Source: Haliotis asinina
Lineage: Eukaryota; Mollusca; Gastropoda; Lepetellida; Haliotidae
DNA: 64,000 nucleotides
NCBI RefSeq assembly: GCF_037392515.1
Contig: NC_090291.1
Span: forward strand, 42,029,001 to 42,093,000
Direction of reading: 5' to 3'
Shown here one piece after another: positions 35,401 to 47,009 of the stretch. Within the stretch, counting starts at the first letter, position 1. Each line of letters starts with the position of its first letter. The notes beneath the pieces were generated by a model. That model did no database searches and was not told the origin of the DNA. It worked only from the letters and a program-made list of their open reading frames with translations. Made by a program: the position numbers and the translations under genes.

Positions 35401-38400
35401 GGGGACGCCAGAAATGGGCTTCACACATAGTGCCCATGTGGGGAAAAAACCTGCCTTAGGCATGACAAACAAAGGCTTTAAAAAGAACTAAGCTACCCCA
35501 CCGCCCTGCACCCTGTCATCAACTTCTAGACCAATCTAACGGTAATCACTAGTAAGCACTCTCTCCCGACCCCTTAAATATTAAGCCTCACCCCAACCCC
35601 TTAAATATTAAGCCTCAATATATATGCTGCAGTCAGTACTTAATTCTTGATGTCACTGATCTAAATATTACTATTCTTGAAAGTTTCACCAGCACAAGAT
35701 CTTTAATCCAGGCAAACTCCAGTTATTACAAATTGTGTATGGTTATACACTGCATCCTTTATGCATCTTCTGGTGCTTATTGCAATAAATATCAGACATA
35801 AAAAGTAGTATAGTATATTTATTTGATAAGGAAAACAAAAAGTACCGAGTGCATCTATGATACTTGACTCCTTATTGAATTTTAATCACAGTCTCACACG
35901 GCCTGTGACTGGTGGAAACTTTCAACAGTTTGTACCATAAACAACTTGCATAAAACAATTTCGGATGTCTAATTTATCATACAGTGTCTACCACTGCATA
36001 AAAATTCCTTGTTAGCTCCTAAACAAATTGCTCTGCTAAGTATCTATAAATATGATAAAGAGATATGTAACATAATAATTAAAAGAAACTGTTTTATGTC
36101 TAAACTTACAATTTCTGGAATGGGAACTTCTAGCTGTGTTCCTGATGGCGCCTGGATAGCAAGAAGCGTGTCCCCCTTGAAACACTTACATGTGTCTTCA
36201 TGTGTCACAAACGCCAATCTGAATAAGAGGGGCATAAGTGTTTAACTTCAGGCACTGAAGTGTATTTTATTTCTGTTGGTTCATTTGTTTCAGAATGAAA
36301 CAAATACTTTCAATAATCAAATATAAATACACTGATAAACACTTCAACCATCTGTGTGTCTTTTAACACTGCACTGCAAAAACTAAAAGTCAGCCAGAGA
36401 TAAAGATATTCACTGTACCCAATATTACAAACATAAGGAAATGAACTTGGCAGAACCTTGTATCTACTACTCAAAAGTAGAAAAAGAATGCATGGTTAGG
36501 ATTAGTGGTTTGTTATCACACTTAATATTTGCCAATTTCACATTAACTCTTCTTTCGTATTACACTACTGTCAAAACCTGAAGAGTCGAATGCCGGTGTC
36601 TCAAATATTATGCATAACTCGAAGTGCCTGTCAGTCCCGACTATTCCTTGTTATAGTTGTCACCATTTGGTTTCCTGTTAAACGAATTCATCTCATAAAC
36701 ACACACAATGACTCGAGAAAGAAATTTTGTCTGAAGATATTCACACAACATGAATCTTGTATACATAAGCAGGGGTAAAAAAAACCCATTGCCCAACGCC
36801 CAGGACAAGTCAGTTTGCAAATATCGGACATAAAATTATATAATCATGACCATGTCCTAAAATCAGGGCAAACGAAAAATTAGTCAGGACAAGTTATTCT
36901 CTGAAAAGCTGAACCCCTGATAAGCCAAAGTCAAGTTAACTGGTGTAACTAACTGATCCAATTAACAAACCAGCCCAGCTCACACCTTTCGTCCTTGACA
37001 GACGAGCTCAAAAGTGATTAGTGATTATACAGAAACAGAAGAATTAGCACATGACAATGAGTTAACTTAAATAAATCAGTGATCATCTGATTATGAAGAT
37101 GACACATACCCTGCCATCAAACCACCACCATCGGTATCAGAAGTGTTAAAGTTCTGTCATGGACAGGAGGAATTTCTCAAGTCAGTCCTATGTACATTTT
37201 CCCAGTTGGCAAACGCCCACAAATTTGCCGATAAATTGAGTAATAAGAGTAACTGACAGAAACAAACATTAATGTCAGCCTTTATCAAGATGTGAGTTCA
37301 CTGTTTTGTTTCAACAAGATTCAAGATGTCGCCCTGTTTATCTGTCGATTGCCAAAAGATTTTGTTCATAGATTTTAAGAGGTACATGTATTTTGTATTT
37401 CACTGTGCTAGTATTGAAATGTGTTAACAATTATATACTAATTTTGTTTTCATTATCTATGTCACCTAAAGTAATGGTGTGCTATATTTTGATATGTGCT
37501 GAATAATGGAATTGTTCAACATTTGACCATCTTTTTTCTCTAACCTTATAGTCTCAAATACATCAGTAAGTCAAATTTATTACTTTGTCCCCAGCAATTT
37601 GACTCATAGGGATTTGCCTGAATTTGCTTTGCAGCTAGGAATTACTCACCTAGTATTTGTAACTTCGTCTGTGACATTTTTAATACTCTGCTGCACCCAA
37701 AGTTTGTGCTGGTCAAGTTCCCTCTCCTGGCGATCAAGGTCATCAATATCATTCTGTAGTGTGACAAGTCTGTCTGAGATTTCCCTGGTGTTACATCCTG
37801 GCCCAGCTCCTCTGTAAAGGGACACATGACATGAGACAAGTGCTAGTAGTTCAGCAAGTACCATGTTAACTGATCGATCAGTATGAGAAGTGTATCTAAA
37901 ATATTACAGTCGGAGATGTAGAGGCCTACTGTTTCTTGAATGTGAGGCATGTGTGCTCTGTGGTGCTAATTAATTCAATTAGCAGGAGGCCGACTTGGGT
38001 CTAAAAATGGTAAGTGTAACAAAAGTATTTCATGAAATGTAAAAGTGTGACTGTTACTGCCAATCATATTCATAAACTGGTGCTTTTTGATCACGGATTG
38101 CAGTTTTCCTCATGCTCACTTATTTCTCACATAAACTCTAGTCATTTATATTGAACATGCTTCTCTATTAATCTCTATTCATCACCCCAACCTAGCCATA
38201 AATTATGAACAGTCCCTTAACAAGTAGTCACCCATTCACTACACCATGGAGGTAGTCACGTGAATATGGTGGACAATTAACTGACTGAACAATGTTCCAA
38301 TTTTTCGAATTTGTTTCAGCTACTTACTTCCACTGTATACTGTTCTTGGACTTCTTTTCAATTAGCCCAATGCCTTCCAACACATTGGTGATATCATATA

Positions 38401-41400
38401 TCCGCCTCTTCTGACGTACAGCTAACTGGTCTGCTGCCTGAAGAGAGCAAGGGAAGGTCTACACACAATACTTCCAGCAAGTTGACATACTAGACAGCAT
38501 CAGACTGTTTTCATGATTACCAGTCTGAGACGTAACATGTATGCAAGACGGTCTATCGTTTCTTGTAATGACGTGATAGTGAGCTCCATGGTACTATCTG
38601 AAGCGCTTCACACAAATTAATTCAATCCCTGGAACAAAATCGACAGCATGGGGTAATTAAAGCATGATTCAAAAGGTTTCTCAATCTCAGAATTCATGCT
38701 TTCGTCATCTGCTCTGAATATATTATCATGATTATAAAATATATTAAATTTTCAAAAACCATGGCTTACCTGTAATCATGTTATCAGCAAGCTGATAAAC
38801 ATTAACTAAACAAGTACTAACAAGGTAATCAATTTAAAATATCTGTCAACAAAGGACAGCAAAACTAACTAGACTATCACAGTTGTACATATCTTAAAAC
38901 TAGTAATGAAAATCTAAGATACTTTAACCATAGAGGATGATACAATACTAATACTGGCAACAGATTGCCAACGACTGAAGGTGGATCATGATACTAGGAG
39001 CCATGGAGACTTACAGTACTTTTGCTACCTACATAGACCCAGATGGATTTACATCATCCCTTCAGCCACTGGCGACTGTAGGAAAAATGTGGCCAATAGT
39101 TAAAATAACAAATACACTGTGTCTAAAATGTGGTAGTTTTAAACTTTACTTTGAAAGATTTAGGACTTCCGTAACCTATCAGAATGATAATAATTTTACA
39201 ATAAGGTCATGAAGATAACTTGTAAAGGTTACAGTAAAATATCTCTGTAATGATATTCACAATATCAGTATCAAATGAAAACCCAATGGTAAACACAGAA
39301 ATACTCATGACAGCGTTATTGCCTTCGATCAAGTCTTTGATAAATTCCAGCCCTCACTTATGACTATTGACAATGACATGCCTGTACAAACACAACATCA
39401 GACTGGTTGAACATGATGAAAGTAATCAAGCATAATTTGGACCTTAGGGATTTGGTTTCAAATAAAACAGTGATTAGTGCAAATAATGACTCCCAGTTGT
39501 AATTTAACAGTCAGTACTGTGTGTCCTCTAACACGGAAAAGAGGATCATAACAAGCAAGAAATACACATGCACAGGTTTTCATATTAGTGTGCTCTATTA
39601 AGTGATGTCGTCCATCATCAGCATACATGCAGAAGTGTACAGGTGAAAACAATGGTGTCTATGATGCCTGGCAAATCATCAAAAGAGTTTAAGGCTTCAT
39701 GGATGGTTTGCAAAAGGGTGTGTGTTAACCCAGTGATTGTGGATTTGAACTCAGTAACACAGAAGTAGTGTTGGGAATTGGTTCAAGTCTCATAACTGAT
39801 GAATGCTTCATTTCCAATGAGCAATCATTGAATGAAATTGGTTAGCGTCATTTTTCAGATTTTCTTATTCATGTAATTATTGAAAGCATGTATGTGATGA
39901 CGAATGTATCATGAACATAAACTTCCTGGAGTGTTTTCAGGAAATATTCAGTCAGTGAAGTATATTTTCTAAGCCTCATCACCTTTTCTGGCCCTGACTC
40001 CTTCAAACATTGTTAAAGATATGTTCCTTTGTCAAGCTTTTCAAAGACAAAAAAACAGAAGTTCCAAAATCGTTTGTGTTCGATGATGAGAAATTGTCAC
40101 TTGGTCATTTGGTCATTGGGACTAATCTTCAACTATTTGAATTAACTGAAACACCACTACACAGAAGTAGAACTAGTTGCATCTGGCATGTCTGGATCAG
40201 ACAGAGAATGCTGACAATAATGTACTCACATGCTTTACGCGGGTATACAAAGACTTCAATAAATCTACTTTTTTTTCAAACGGATCTGTGATTGTTATAA
40301 AGTCCCTTTAGGTTTCCTTGAAGAAGACGTAATAATTTAAAAGATGCATGACTTTCACACTACGTTGTTGGCTGTACCAAGATATCAATGTATTCCCTTG
40401 CATAACTACTTAAATTTTCAATATGTTCATATGATCGCTATTAAGGCTCTTATAATTGACATGAAACTATGAAATTTATACTTCAGAAAGGTCATGAGAT
40501 GTACAAAGCGTATGCACAAATATGTTTTTGATGTATTTTTGAAAGGTAATTCAAAAGGACTATAAGCATTACAAACAACTCATGTGACATTTCATAATAT
40601 TGAGACTGAATTCAAATAATATGAGGTAAAAATGGTGTTCATAGTTAACAGCATGGGTAGTTTATTTCATCACAAAATGCTTTAAAAACATGACCATAAT
40701 AACATGTCTATTATCACAAATGATGAATGTGATCATCTCTTCAAATTCAAATATTAATCTTTTTCACAACATTAAACATGGCAGACTGATTTGTTTCTAT
40801 TGAAGTGGGTGTCTGAGAAATCATGTAGCAGTCATTAGTGAACAGATGGATGTTTTCTAATCATTCCCACATCTGAATCCCACCATGTCATGTAACTAAC
40901 CATTACCAACCTCTCTATCCATCTCAAATGTTAAAATCCACTCATTTTCAACATGCTCAAAGATGAGTGGTTTGACTTAAAAATAAGAACAAACTGACTT
41001 GGATACCTTTGTGTTAAAACCATGATGTTAAAATCATTGTCCAGAAATATTACACTGTATTGTAGTTAAAGTGACTGTTTTGTACCTTGAAACAGACCTT
41101 GTTTGTGACCAGTGTTTTGATGGAAATGTCTTTTTCGGAAAATATGTAGCAACAAAATGTGTGCTGATTGTGCTAATGAATCGCCACCAGTGTGCTTTCA
41201 ACCACATTCAAAACAGTCCAAAATGAAAGCAACAGGTAGCAGGTGTTATCTATGATGCGTCTCCGGTTACCCCTTGACAGTGACAGGTGCACCACGTGAT
41301 TGTATTTTGAGGTCAGTAGAGCGTGAAGTTTTCAAAAAGTGGAGCATCTTTATAAATAAATAATTATGAATCTTAGCCGTTCCTCAGTTTGTTGTTGCGG

Positions 41401-41709
41401 GTTTCCAAATTTAAAACCGATTATTGTTACCTGTCTACAAAGCATGACGACAAGGAATATCTAAATTTCCGAAAGAAAACAAACTTTTCGTTGTGAGTTT
41501 GGACGGAAACAATGCAGTCACTCTTGAGTTGACATCCGTCGATAGAAAATTGCAGGCAGTAACTGAGTTTTGTTTCGGTTTTCATTCATGCTTTAACTTA
41601 CGACTTTAAGATCCAATACTCCATCCTTTGCTTCTTGAAGAAGCGATACAAATTTAGTTGTTAGCAATCCTAAACTTTTCTCATGTCGACTCGGAGTGTG
41701 GTCGGCCAT
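32429..41709 (-). CDS. E2F4/5: Transcription factor E2F4/5
   Basis: Nine exons on the - strand join in frame: 41709-41602, 38437-38328, 37811-37650, 36218-36110, 35260-35054, 34785-34662, 33796-33698, 33024-32983, 32544-32429; 358 codons, stop TGA 32431-32429 (human E2F5 346, E2F4 413). Residues ~7-73 are the winged-helix DNA-binding domain ([39 protein letters not shown] with the RRxYD contact motif at 47-51). Residues ~75-120 form the coiled-coil dimerisation region ([26 protein letters not shown]). Residues ~128-190 are the marked box ([35 protein letters not shown]). Residues 336-353 ([18 protein letters not shown]) are the pocket-protein-binding transactivation motif. By family it binds DNA with a DP partner and represses cell-cycle genes with p107/p130. 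The ATG at 41709 is the only in-frame start before the domain. Confidence 0.96.
32601..32765 (-). mobile_element. SINE-A copy, best preserved on this strand
   Basis: In the last E2F4/5 intron. The + text contains AATCGAACCCGGGTCTTCGG (B box complement), GAGCGAACGCTTTAACCACT and AGGCTACCCCATCGCCC (A box complement), with the tail GTGAGTGAGTAAGTTTAGTT. Confidence 0.93.
34031..34441 (+). mobile_element. hAT-like MITE, copy 1 (411 bp)
   Basis: Homologous along its length to the element at 45762-46127 read on the other strand (CATGTTGATTTATTCTTTC, GTCATAAAAATCA, TGGTATCTTACTTGTCCATG, CATATCTGCTCAAAATGTA). It starts CAGTGATGAAAAAATCCCA and ends near TTTTTGAGCCCATG. Lies in an E2F4/5 intron between exons 6 and 7. 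TSD not certain. Confidence 0.75.
35350..35508 (-). mobile_element. SINE-A copy
   Basis: Upstream (5') of E2F exon 5. + text: TGAGTGAGTTGGGG tail, GAAGCAATATCACGGCAGGG, AGCTACCCCACCGCCC head; the B-box region is damaged. Confidence 0.85.
36770..36919 (+). mobile_element. hAT-like MITE, copy 2 (150 bp, internal deletion)
   Basis: Ends CAGGGGTAAAAAAAACCCAT and GCTGAACCCCTG. It keeps GCCCAGGACAAGTCAGTTTG and ATTAGTCAGGACAAGTTATT but lacks the ~200-bp centre present in the other copies. It is flanked by a perfect 5-bp duplication ATAAG (36765-36769 and 36920-36924). Confidence 0.82.
39880..40142. repeat. Dispersed repeat, copy 2 (related to 15700-15985)
   Basis: Same orientation as copy 1: ATCATGAACATAAAC, TCTGGCCCTGACTCCTTCAA, AAAATCGTTTGTGTTCGATG, TTGGTCATTGGGACTAATCT. 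In the first E2F4/5 intron. Confidence 0.6.
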
Positions 41710-41724
41710 CGTGCTTTCAAGCGT

Positions 41725-41743
41725 CGCATAGCATTATGGGAAA
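41725..41743 (-). promoter_or_regulatory. ZNF143/THAP11-like element upstream of the E2F4/5 start
   Basis: The - strand reads TTTCCCATAATGCTATGCG, 16-34 nt upstream of the ATG. It resembles the core of the ZNF143/THAP11 motif (TTCCCANAATGCATTGCG-like). No TATA box is seen nearby. Pattern match only. Confidence 0.4.
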
Positions 41744-42862
41744 TCTCATTCCAGGATGAGATATTACGTTACATCCGGGCATTCATTACATGGCTGCCTC
41801 GATCAGCTGGTCCCCAGGGAAACAAAAGTAGTTGGTAAATATTCATTTGATTTGGAAAATAACTATCTGTTTGATTTTCGGAAGTAACGCTCTAATGCGC
41901 TATTGTCCCAATATCACTTGACACCAAATGAGTGACATGACTCGCTGTGGATTCTTGTAAATCAGCTGTAGCGTTTGGCAACAGAGTAGACTCGTGTACG
42001 TTCAACTTACCGTTGCATGTTCCTTGTGTTGAGATGGAGGTACACGCATTCACCCGTTAAATCTTTTATTTGATCTTGTTTCCGACCGTTAACAACATGT
42101 GTTTGGTAACAGCCCCACATAACGCACAAATACGTGTGCTTTGCCCATTAGACGGACCTCGACGATCTTTATTTATTGATGTTCAAGACAAGAGCGCCGA
42201 TGCCTACACTTTCCAGTAAAAAAGTTATTGTCATCAAAATGTCTACTTTTCCTTTGTATATTGTGCCCTTGAAGAAAACAAAAGTTAATTTATTCAGGTG
42301 TCAAGATGATATTTTAAATAACATTAATATCCACGTTTATATCACGTGAAAATGCATTTTTACTTTAGTCTTTTACATGATTACGATAATCATTCACAAT
42401 CCCGTACTACACATTTCTGTGACAGCACATGAACACATTCATCACATTCCTTCACATTATCACATATACATATAACTTTGTCCATCAAGAAGACAAACGT
42501 TTGTCCTTAGCAACAACTTGGCACATATTTCTGTGCTTACCAATGTTTTGTCAATTTAAGTTCTACCCTGTTGTAAAGACATTTTTGTAGCTGTCTTTAT
42601 GCATCAGTAATGTCAGATTGCCACTGTGTTATAAAATCTCACTGAATGTGTAAATCATCTTCAGTAAAGTATATTTGATGATACTAAAGGGATTTAGGCA
42701 AACGGGCCCTAAGATTTCTTAACTTTTGTCGTAGCCAATGTGTTATGAATGGGCTTAAGAGCTTCGCAATGCTACGAAGGTTTCGAGAATAGCTAGCCAG
42801 AGAAGTGACACGTCAAAAGGACTGTGGTGAAAATCCAGTGTACGAAAAGTCAGAGGGGACTT

Positions 42863-43379
42863 CAGGGTTCAAAATTAACCCTTTGAGGTAGCAATTTTGC
42901 TATTCAAAATCTTATTTTGCTAACTGAAGAGAACACATAGTAGCAACAACTTTCTACTTGGTATTTATTTATGAAACTGCTTTCAGTAGTCAGCATTTTC
43001 AAAGGATAGATCTTTACTTGTGCTTTTTCACTTCTAAATTTACCCATACTGGTATTTTACTTTCCCAAAATGCGCATCAGAGCTTTTGTATTTAGTCCAG
43101 AGAACCAGTCAACTCATTGTGCATGTGCATATGTATAACATTACTGCTTTCAGTGTTTGATAATGGACATTTGTTATTTCTGCTGAAGGATGATAAAACA
43201 TCGTCTGCTAACACAAAGAGACCCAATACTGTTCCATATTGCCAAAACAAAGACAGTATTGGGCCTGGGAGGAAGGAACAGCAATACGAAAGAATGCTGC
43301 TACCTGCTGAGAGATTTTACTACCTATTTTTAATCCAGGTAGCAAGTACTTGCTACTTGCTAAAATATTTCAAACACTG
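42863..43379. mobile_element. hAT-like element, non-autonomous (517 bp)
   Basis: Left end CAGGGTTCAAAATTAACCCT; right end on the other strand CAGTGTTTGAAATATTTTAG. Subterminal GGTAGCAATTTTGCTA and AGTACTTGCTACTTGCTA blocks echo each other. Flanks GACTT and GCCTT match 4/5, suggesting a 5-bp TSD. A 91-codon frame inside has no recognised transposase motif. Confidence 0.65.
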
Positions 43380-44140
43380 GCCTTATTCCTAGTTATACAG
43401 GCCAAACAGAAAAAAAGTTTGCAAAGATGATTCATTATCTATTGATACATGTTGCATTAAAACATAATGTCGTCATGACATTAGTAAAATGGTAATCGCA
43501 TGGTAATAGACCAACATGTCTTTAATGACAGTACGTACAGTTTTCATGTAATGGCAATACATATAGTTCCTAATTTACTTAATTAACACAAATTCACATA
43601 ATTAACATTCATAATTTGTTCATGAGATATACACAAGTTCATTTATTCATAATTTACACAAGTTCATTTGTTCATAATTTTTATTTTTCGGGCCTTTTTT
43701 CAGCCCTTTTGACTTTCCGTTTTTGCCCATTTGACTCTTAGCCCCCGCCCATATCACGTTTCTCAGCCCTTTTGCCCATTTGACTACAACCCAGGACTAA
43801 ATACTTGTTGATAAGCTATTAGTGGTGCCACTTTCCATTGCCCATTTACTTATACCAGCTTGCAGATTCAACCTGATGATGTTTATCTGATAAATTGAAG
43901 ATGCAAATACAAGTGTCACTGCTTTAGTTTTCTCTTTAACTGTATATGTCGTTCAGTCCATGAAAAGGTAATAATAACACTACAAATATTTTTTTTATAC
44001 ATACGAATTCTTGGTTTCATGTTTTACAGCATTGTTCAGAAATGATTATATTGCAGTCTATATATATATATAAGTATATATGATTTGACTTTTCTAAAGC
44101 ATTTCACTAATATTTATTTCATTTGTGCCATTTTTTTCAG

Positions 44141-44181
44141 AAAAATTCCTGATTCATTACAACAGAAGGATGACATAAAAC
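44141..44181 (+). other. 5' UTR part of the BTB gene's coding exon
   Basis: A strong acceptor (CCATTTTTTTCAG, ending 44140) lies 41 nt before the ATG. This implies at least one upstream non-coding exon and explains how an intron-free CDS is still spliced. Confidence 0.6.
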
Positions 44182-45627
44182 ATGGCAGATAGTTTCCTGA
44201 AGGGTCAGCTTGTTAACAACTCTGAGAGCACCTTGAAACGCCTGTGGTCTCTCTATCGCAACTCAACTCTCAGCGATGTACAGCTGGTTGTGGGTGGGGC
44301 AATTTTCTCCGCCCATAAGCTTATCCTCAGTATGTGCAGCGATGTGTTCAAAACCATGTTGACTGATTTCAAGTGGCCGGAAGCTTTCAAGGAGCAGATA
44401 ACTCTTACTGAGGATCCTGAGTGTGTTGATGTGTTTGAAGACTTCCTGGAATACATGTACACTGGGTACATCCACCTTAGTAACCAGACTGTGCTGCCTG
44501 TCATTACTCTCGCAGACAAATACAATGTGAAGGATCTCTCCGAGACCTGCATTTCCTACATGTGTGATAACCTTGATGCTGTGGGCGATAACCTACAGGT
44601 AGTGTCTTGGCTACAGTATGCTCGATTATGCAACTACCGAACATTAGAAGCTAAATGTACTCAGTACACTGAATGGAACTTTCAGAAAGTTGTCCAAAGT
44701 AGAGACTTTCTGTCAATGAATGGGTCCACCTTGTTTGAATTTCTGTCCAGTTCTGAATTAGTGGTTCACAGTGAATATAGTCTTTTTCTTCATGTCAAAC
44801 GATGGTTGTTAAACAATCAAGCTCATTGCAGAAAGTGTCCGCATGAACGCAGGCTTATGGTGGAAAAAATGGCTAGGTGTATACGTTTCAATATGATGAC
44901 CTCAGCCCAGCTGGAACTCTTGTGTCAGGATAGTTTTATCCAACAATATGCAAACGTCTTTGAAGGAGGATTGATGCAGGCATTTCAGTATCATTCTCTA
45001 CCAGCAGCTGAATACTTTGCTAAACCCAACGAAAAAGACGGAGTTGTCTCTAATGCCTTGCCAGATAATGGTTCATCTGATCCTGAGAAAGTCATCACTT
45101 CATGTCAACCATCCAGCAGACCGAGAAACTACACATGTGAAGATTGGAGTTGTCAGTTCACCCTAGAAAATTTCTCCTGTCTGGACGACTTCACAACAAG
45201 AACATTTTTCTTCTCCACACCAGTTAGTAGTTCAGCTGCAGATGATCATGCATGCTGGGATTGGCAGGTGGATCTTTATCCCAAAGGTGTCCGTTTCCCC
45301 AAAGCCATCATGATCGGCATCTTGGAGAACTACGAAATTGACCAACACGAACACCACATCACGCGGCTTGGCGTCATGGCCAAATCGCTCCACGGTGAGA
45401 TCCGCAATGTGGAAGTGTCCATCCTAGCTATTGCTTCCGACATCTGTGGATCAGAGTACATCCGAAATGTTGTGAAGAAGCAGTGTATTTTTGACTTTGA
45501 TGGCTGTCTTCATAATCTAGACGATATTGTTCCATTTAATGAACTGATGGCAAGAGGATCAGTATATCTCACGGAAGAGGACTGTAACACATTCAAAATT
45601 CTCATTATCATCAAGCCAGTCCGATGA
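44182..45627 (+). CDS. BTBD17: BTB/POZ-BACK protein, BTBD17-like
   Basis: One uninterrupted frame of 481 codons. Residues ~28-130 are a BTB/POZ domain (STLSDVQLVVGG, FSAHKLILSMCSDVFKTML, YMYTGYIHLSNQTVLPVITL, ADKYNV). Residues ~143-255 are a BACK domain (LQYARLCNYRTLEAKC, SSELVVHSEYSLFLHVKRWL). Residues ~315-481 are a beta-rich C-terminal domain (WDWQVDLYPKGVRFPKAIM; HNLDDIVPFNEL; KILIIIKPVR). No kelch repeats follow, and length and order fit BTBD17 rather than KLHL adaptors. Human BTBD17 has, as I recall, a signal peptide; here the N-terminus MADSFLKGQLVNNSES is polar and has none, so a cytosolic protein is likely. The BTB domain suggests dimerisation and possible CUL3 binding. The start is the first ATG in the frame, 41 nt after an acceptor. 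Confidence 0.85.
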   Translation: MADSFLKGQLVNNSESTLKRLWSLYRNSTLSDVQLVVGGAIFSAHKLILSMCSDVFKTMLTDFKWPEAFKEQITLTEDPECVDVFEDFLEYMYTGYIHLSNQTVLPVITLADKYNVKDLSETCISYMCDNLDAVGDNLQVVSWLQYARLCNYRTLEAKCTQYTEWNFQKVVQSRDFLSMNGSTLFEFLSSSELVVHSEYSLFLHVKRWLLNNQAHCRKCPHERRLMVEKMARCIRFNMMTSAQLELLCQDSFIQQYANVFEGGLMQAFQYHSLPAAEYFAKPNEKDGVVSNALPDNGSSDPEKVITSCQPSSRPRNYTCEDWSCQFTLENFSCLDDFTTRTFFFSTPVSSSAADDHACWDWQVDLYPKGVRFPKAIMIGILENYEIDQHEHHITRLGVMAKSLHGEIRNVEVSILAIASDICGSEYIRNVVKKQCIFDFDGCLHNLDDIVPFNELMARGSVYLTEEDCNTFKILIIIKPVR

Positions 45628-45761
45628 TGTTTACCAACTGCATCTGCCCATGTTTGCCATAATGAGCTGGGGTTACCTTTCTAAAGTGCTGTGTGAACTT
45701 ATTCATCTCTTCTCCCTGTTATCAGTATGACAGCATTCTTTTTTTTTTGCTGTTTCTATGA

Positions 45762-46127
45762 CAAGGGTTCAAAATTCATGACAAGAGTTACTTGTCCAGA
45801 CTACCTTTCCATTTGCCCTGATTTTTATGACACAGTCATGATAATGAAGTTAGGAAAGAATAAATCAACATGATATTTGACCTGAATGTAGACTAGACTG
45901 TTTATTGAAAAGTGGTAAATAGCAAAGATAACAACTTTATTATCATTGTGACATTTAATAAGTACATTCTGAGCAGATATGAAATGAAATCCAAGTGTGT
46001 ATGCAGTTTGAAACCCTAAGCGGACATTATCTAGTAGTACATGGACAAGTAAGATACCAAAATTTGGTTGCCCAGAATGAAAACTGACTTGTCTCGGGCA
46101 TTTGGCAAAGGGATTTTTGAACCCCTT
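45762..46127 (-). mobile_element. hAT-like MITE, copy 3 (366 bp), in the BTB gene 3' region
   Basis: Ends CAAGGGTTCAAAATTC and GATTTTTGAACCCCTT. The perfect 5-bp flanking duplication TATGA lies at 45757-45761 and 46128-46132. It is inverted relative to the copies at 34031 and 36770. It contains AATAAA at 45859-45864. Confidence 0.88.
45859..45864 (+). terminator. First AATAAA downstream of the BTB gene stop, supplied by a MITE
   Basis: No AATAAA or ATTAAA is found between the stop (45627) and this site, which lies inside the 366-bp hAT-like MITE. Use as the cleavage signal is inference. Confidence 0.45.
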
Positions 46128-46483
46128 TATGATAGATGTACCTTATGTTTTCAATCACATACAGTGTTGTTACAAACTGACATGCTTTCAGCAATGTTCA
46201 TCTATATCGTCAATGTATCGCCAATGTTCGAAATACCTGCATGCCCAACAACACGTCAATGGGTTATTTTCTGGGCTGCCAGATTCTCACATCCACCTGC
46301 CCAATGTTGGGTTGAAATTAAGACATGTATATGAAGATATTTCAGGATTATAGATGATTATTAATTTATTTGTGAAAAGTAAATAGGTAAATTAGAATTT
46401 TTGTGTTTTGTGTAAATTTTGGGTGGGGCTAGCAAGTCTTACATCTAATCAGCACTGGTCTAAATTTTGTTTGAGTTTCATAC

Positions 46484-46643
46484 CCTGGGGTAGACTAGTG
46501 ATTAGACCGTTCGTTTGTCACGACGAAGTCCTGGATTCAATTCCTCAGATGGGTACGATTTGTTGGTTTCACATTGATTTTTGATTGCCAGTGTGCAGGC
46601 ACTTAGCGTATAAAAATAGCCACTTACTGATTCGTGTTTGGTC
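46484..46643 (+). mobile_element. SINE-A copy, diverged
   Basis: GGGGTAGACTAGTGATTAGA (A box), TGGATTCAATTCCTCAGATG (B box), GGGTACGATTTG. The 3' half has decayed. Confidence 0.75.
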
Positions 46644-47009
46644 GTATGCTTTACTGATAGTGTAAGCACTCTAAAGAAAACAATAATCTAAACAAATACA
46701 TCATGTTATGTCAAGTGATCTCACTTCATTTATGAAACGACAGGGATTAGCTAAATAAATACCTTACTTTATGGGACACAAGCTTTTGTATAATCTCCCC
46801 ACCACCATCCTTCCTGTGCATCCACTTCTCACAACAAAAAACACAATTTTTTGTTGCAGTTGAAGCCAAAATTGTATATCAATTATTGAATAGTGGGGGC
46901 AAATGGATGTATGTACTCAGCTATGAATGGTTGCCACATCAAATAATCTTCAAAAAAGCATTAATTTAAAGCATATTTACAGTATCGATACACAATCAAC
47001 CAGACTGGA

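Larger units (their letters stand above)
41710..44140. other. Divergent intergenic spacer between E2F4/5 and the BTB gene
   Basis: Probably holds both promoters and the non-coding 5' exon(s) of the BTB gene. The half next to E2F has more CG dinucleotides than the rest of the window. A hAT-like element occupies 42863-43379. No protein-coding exon was recognised. Confidence 0.55.
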
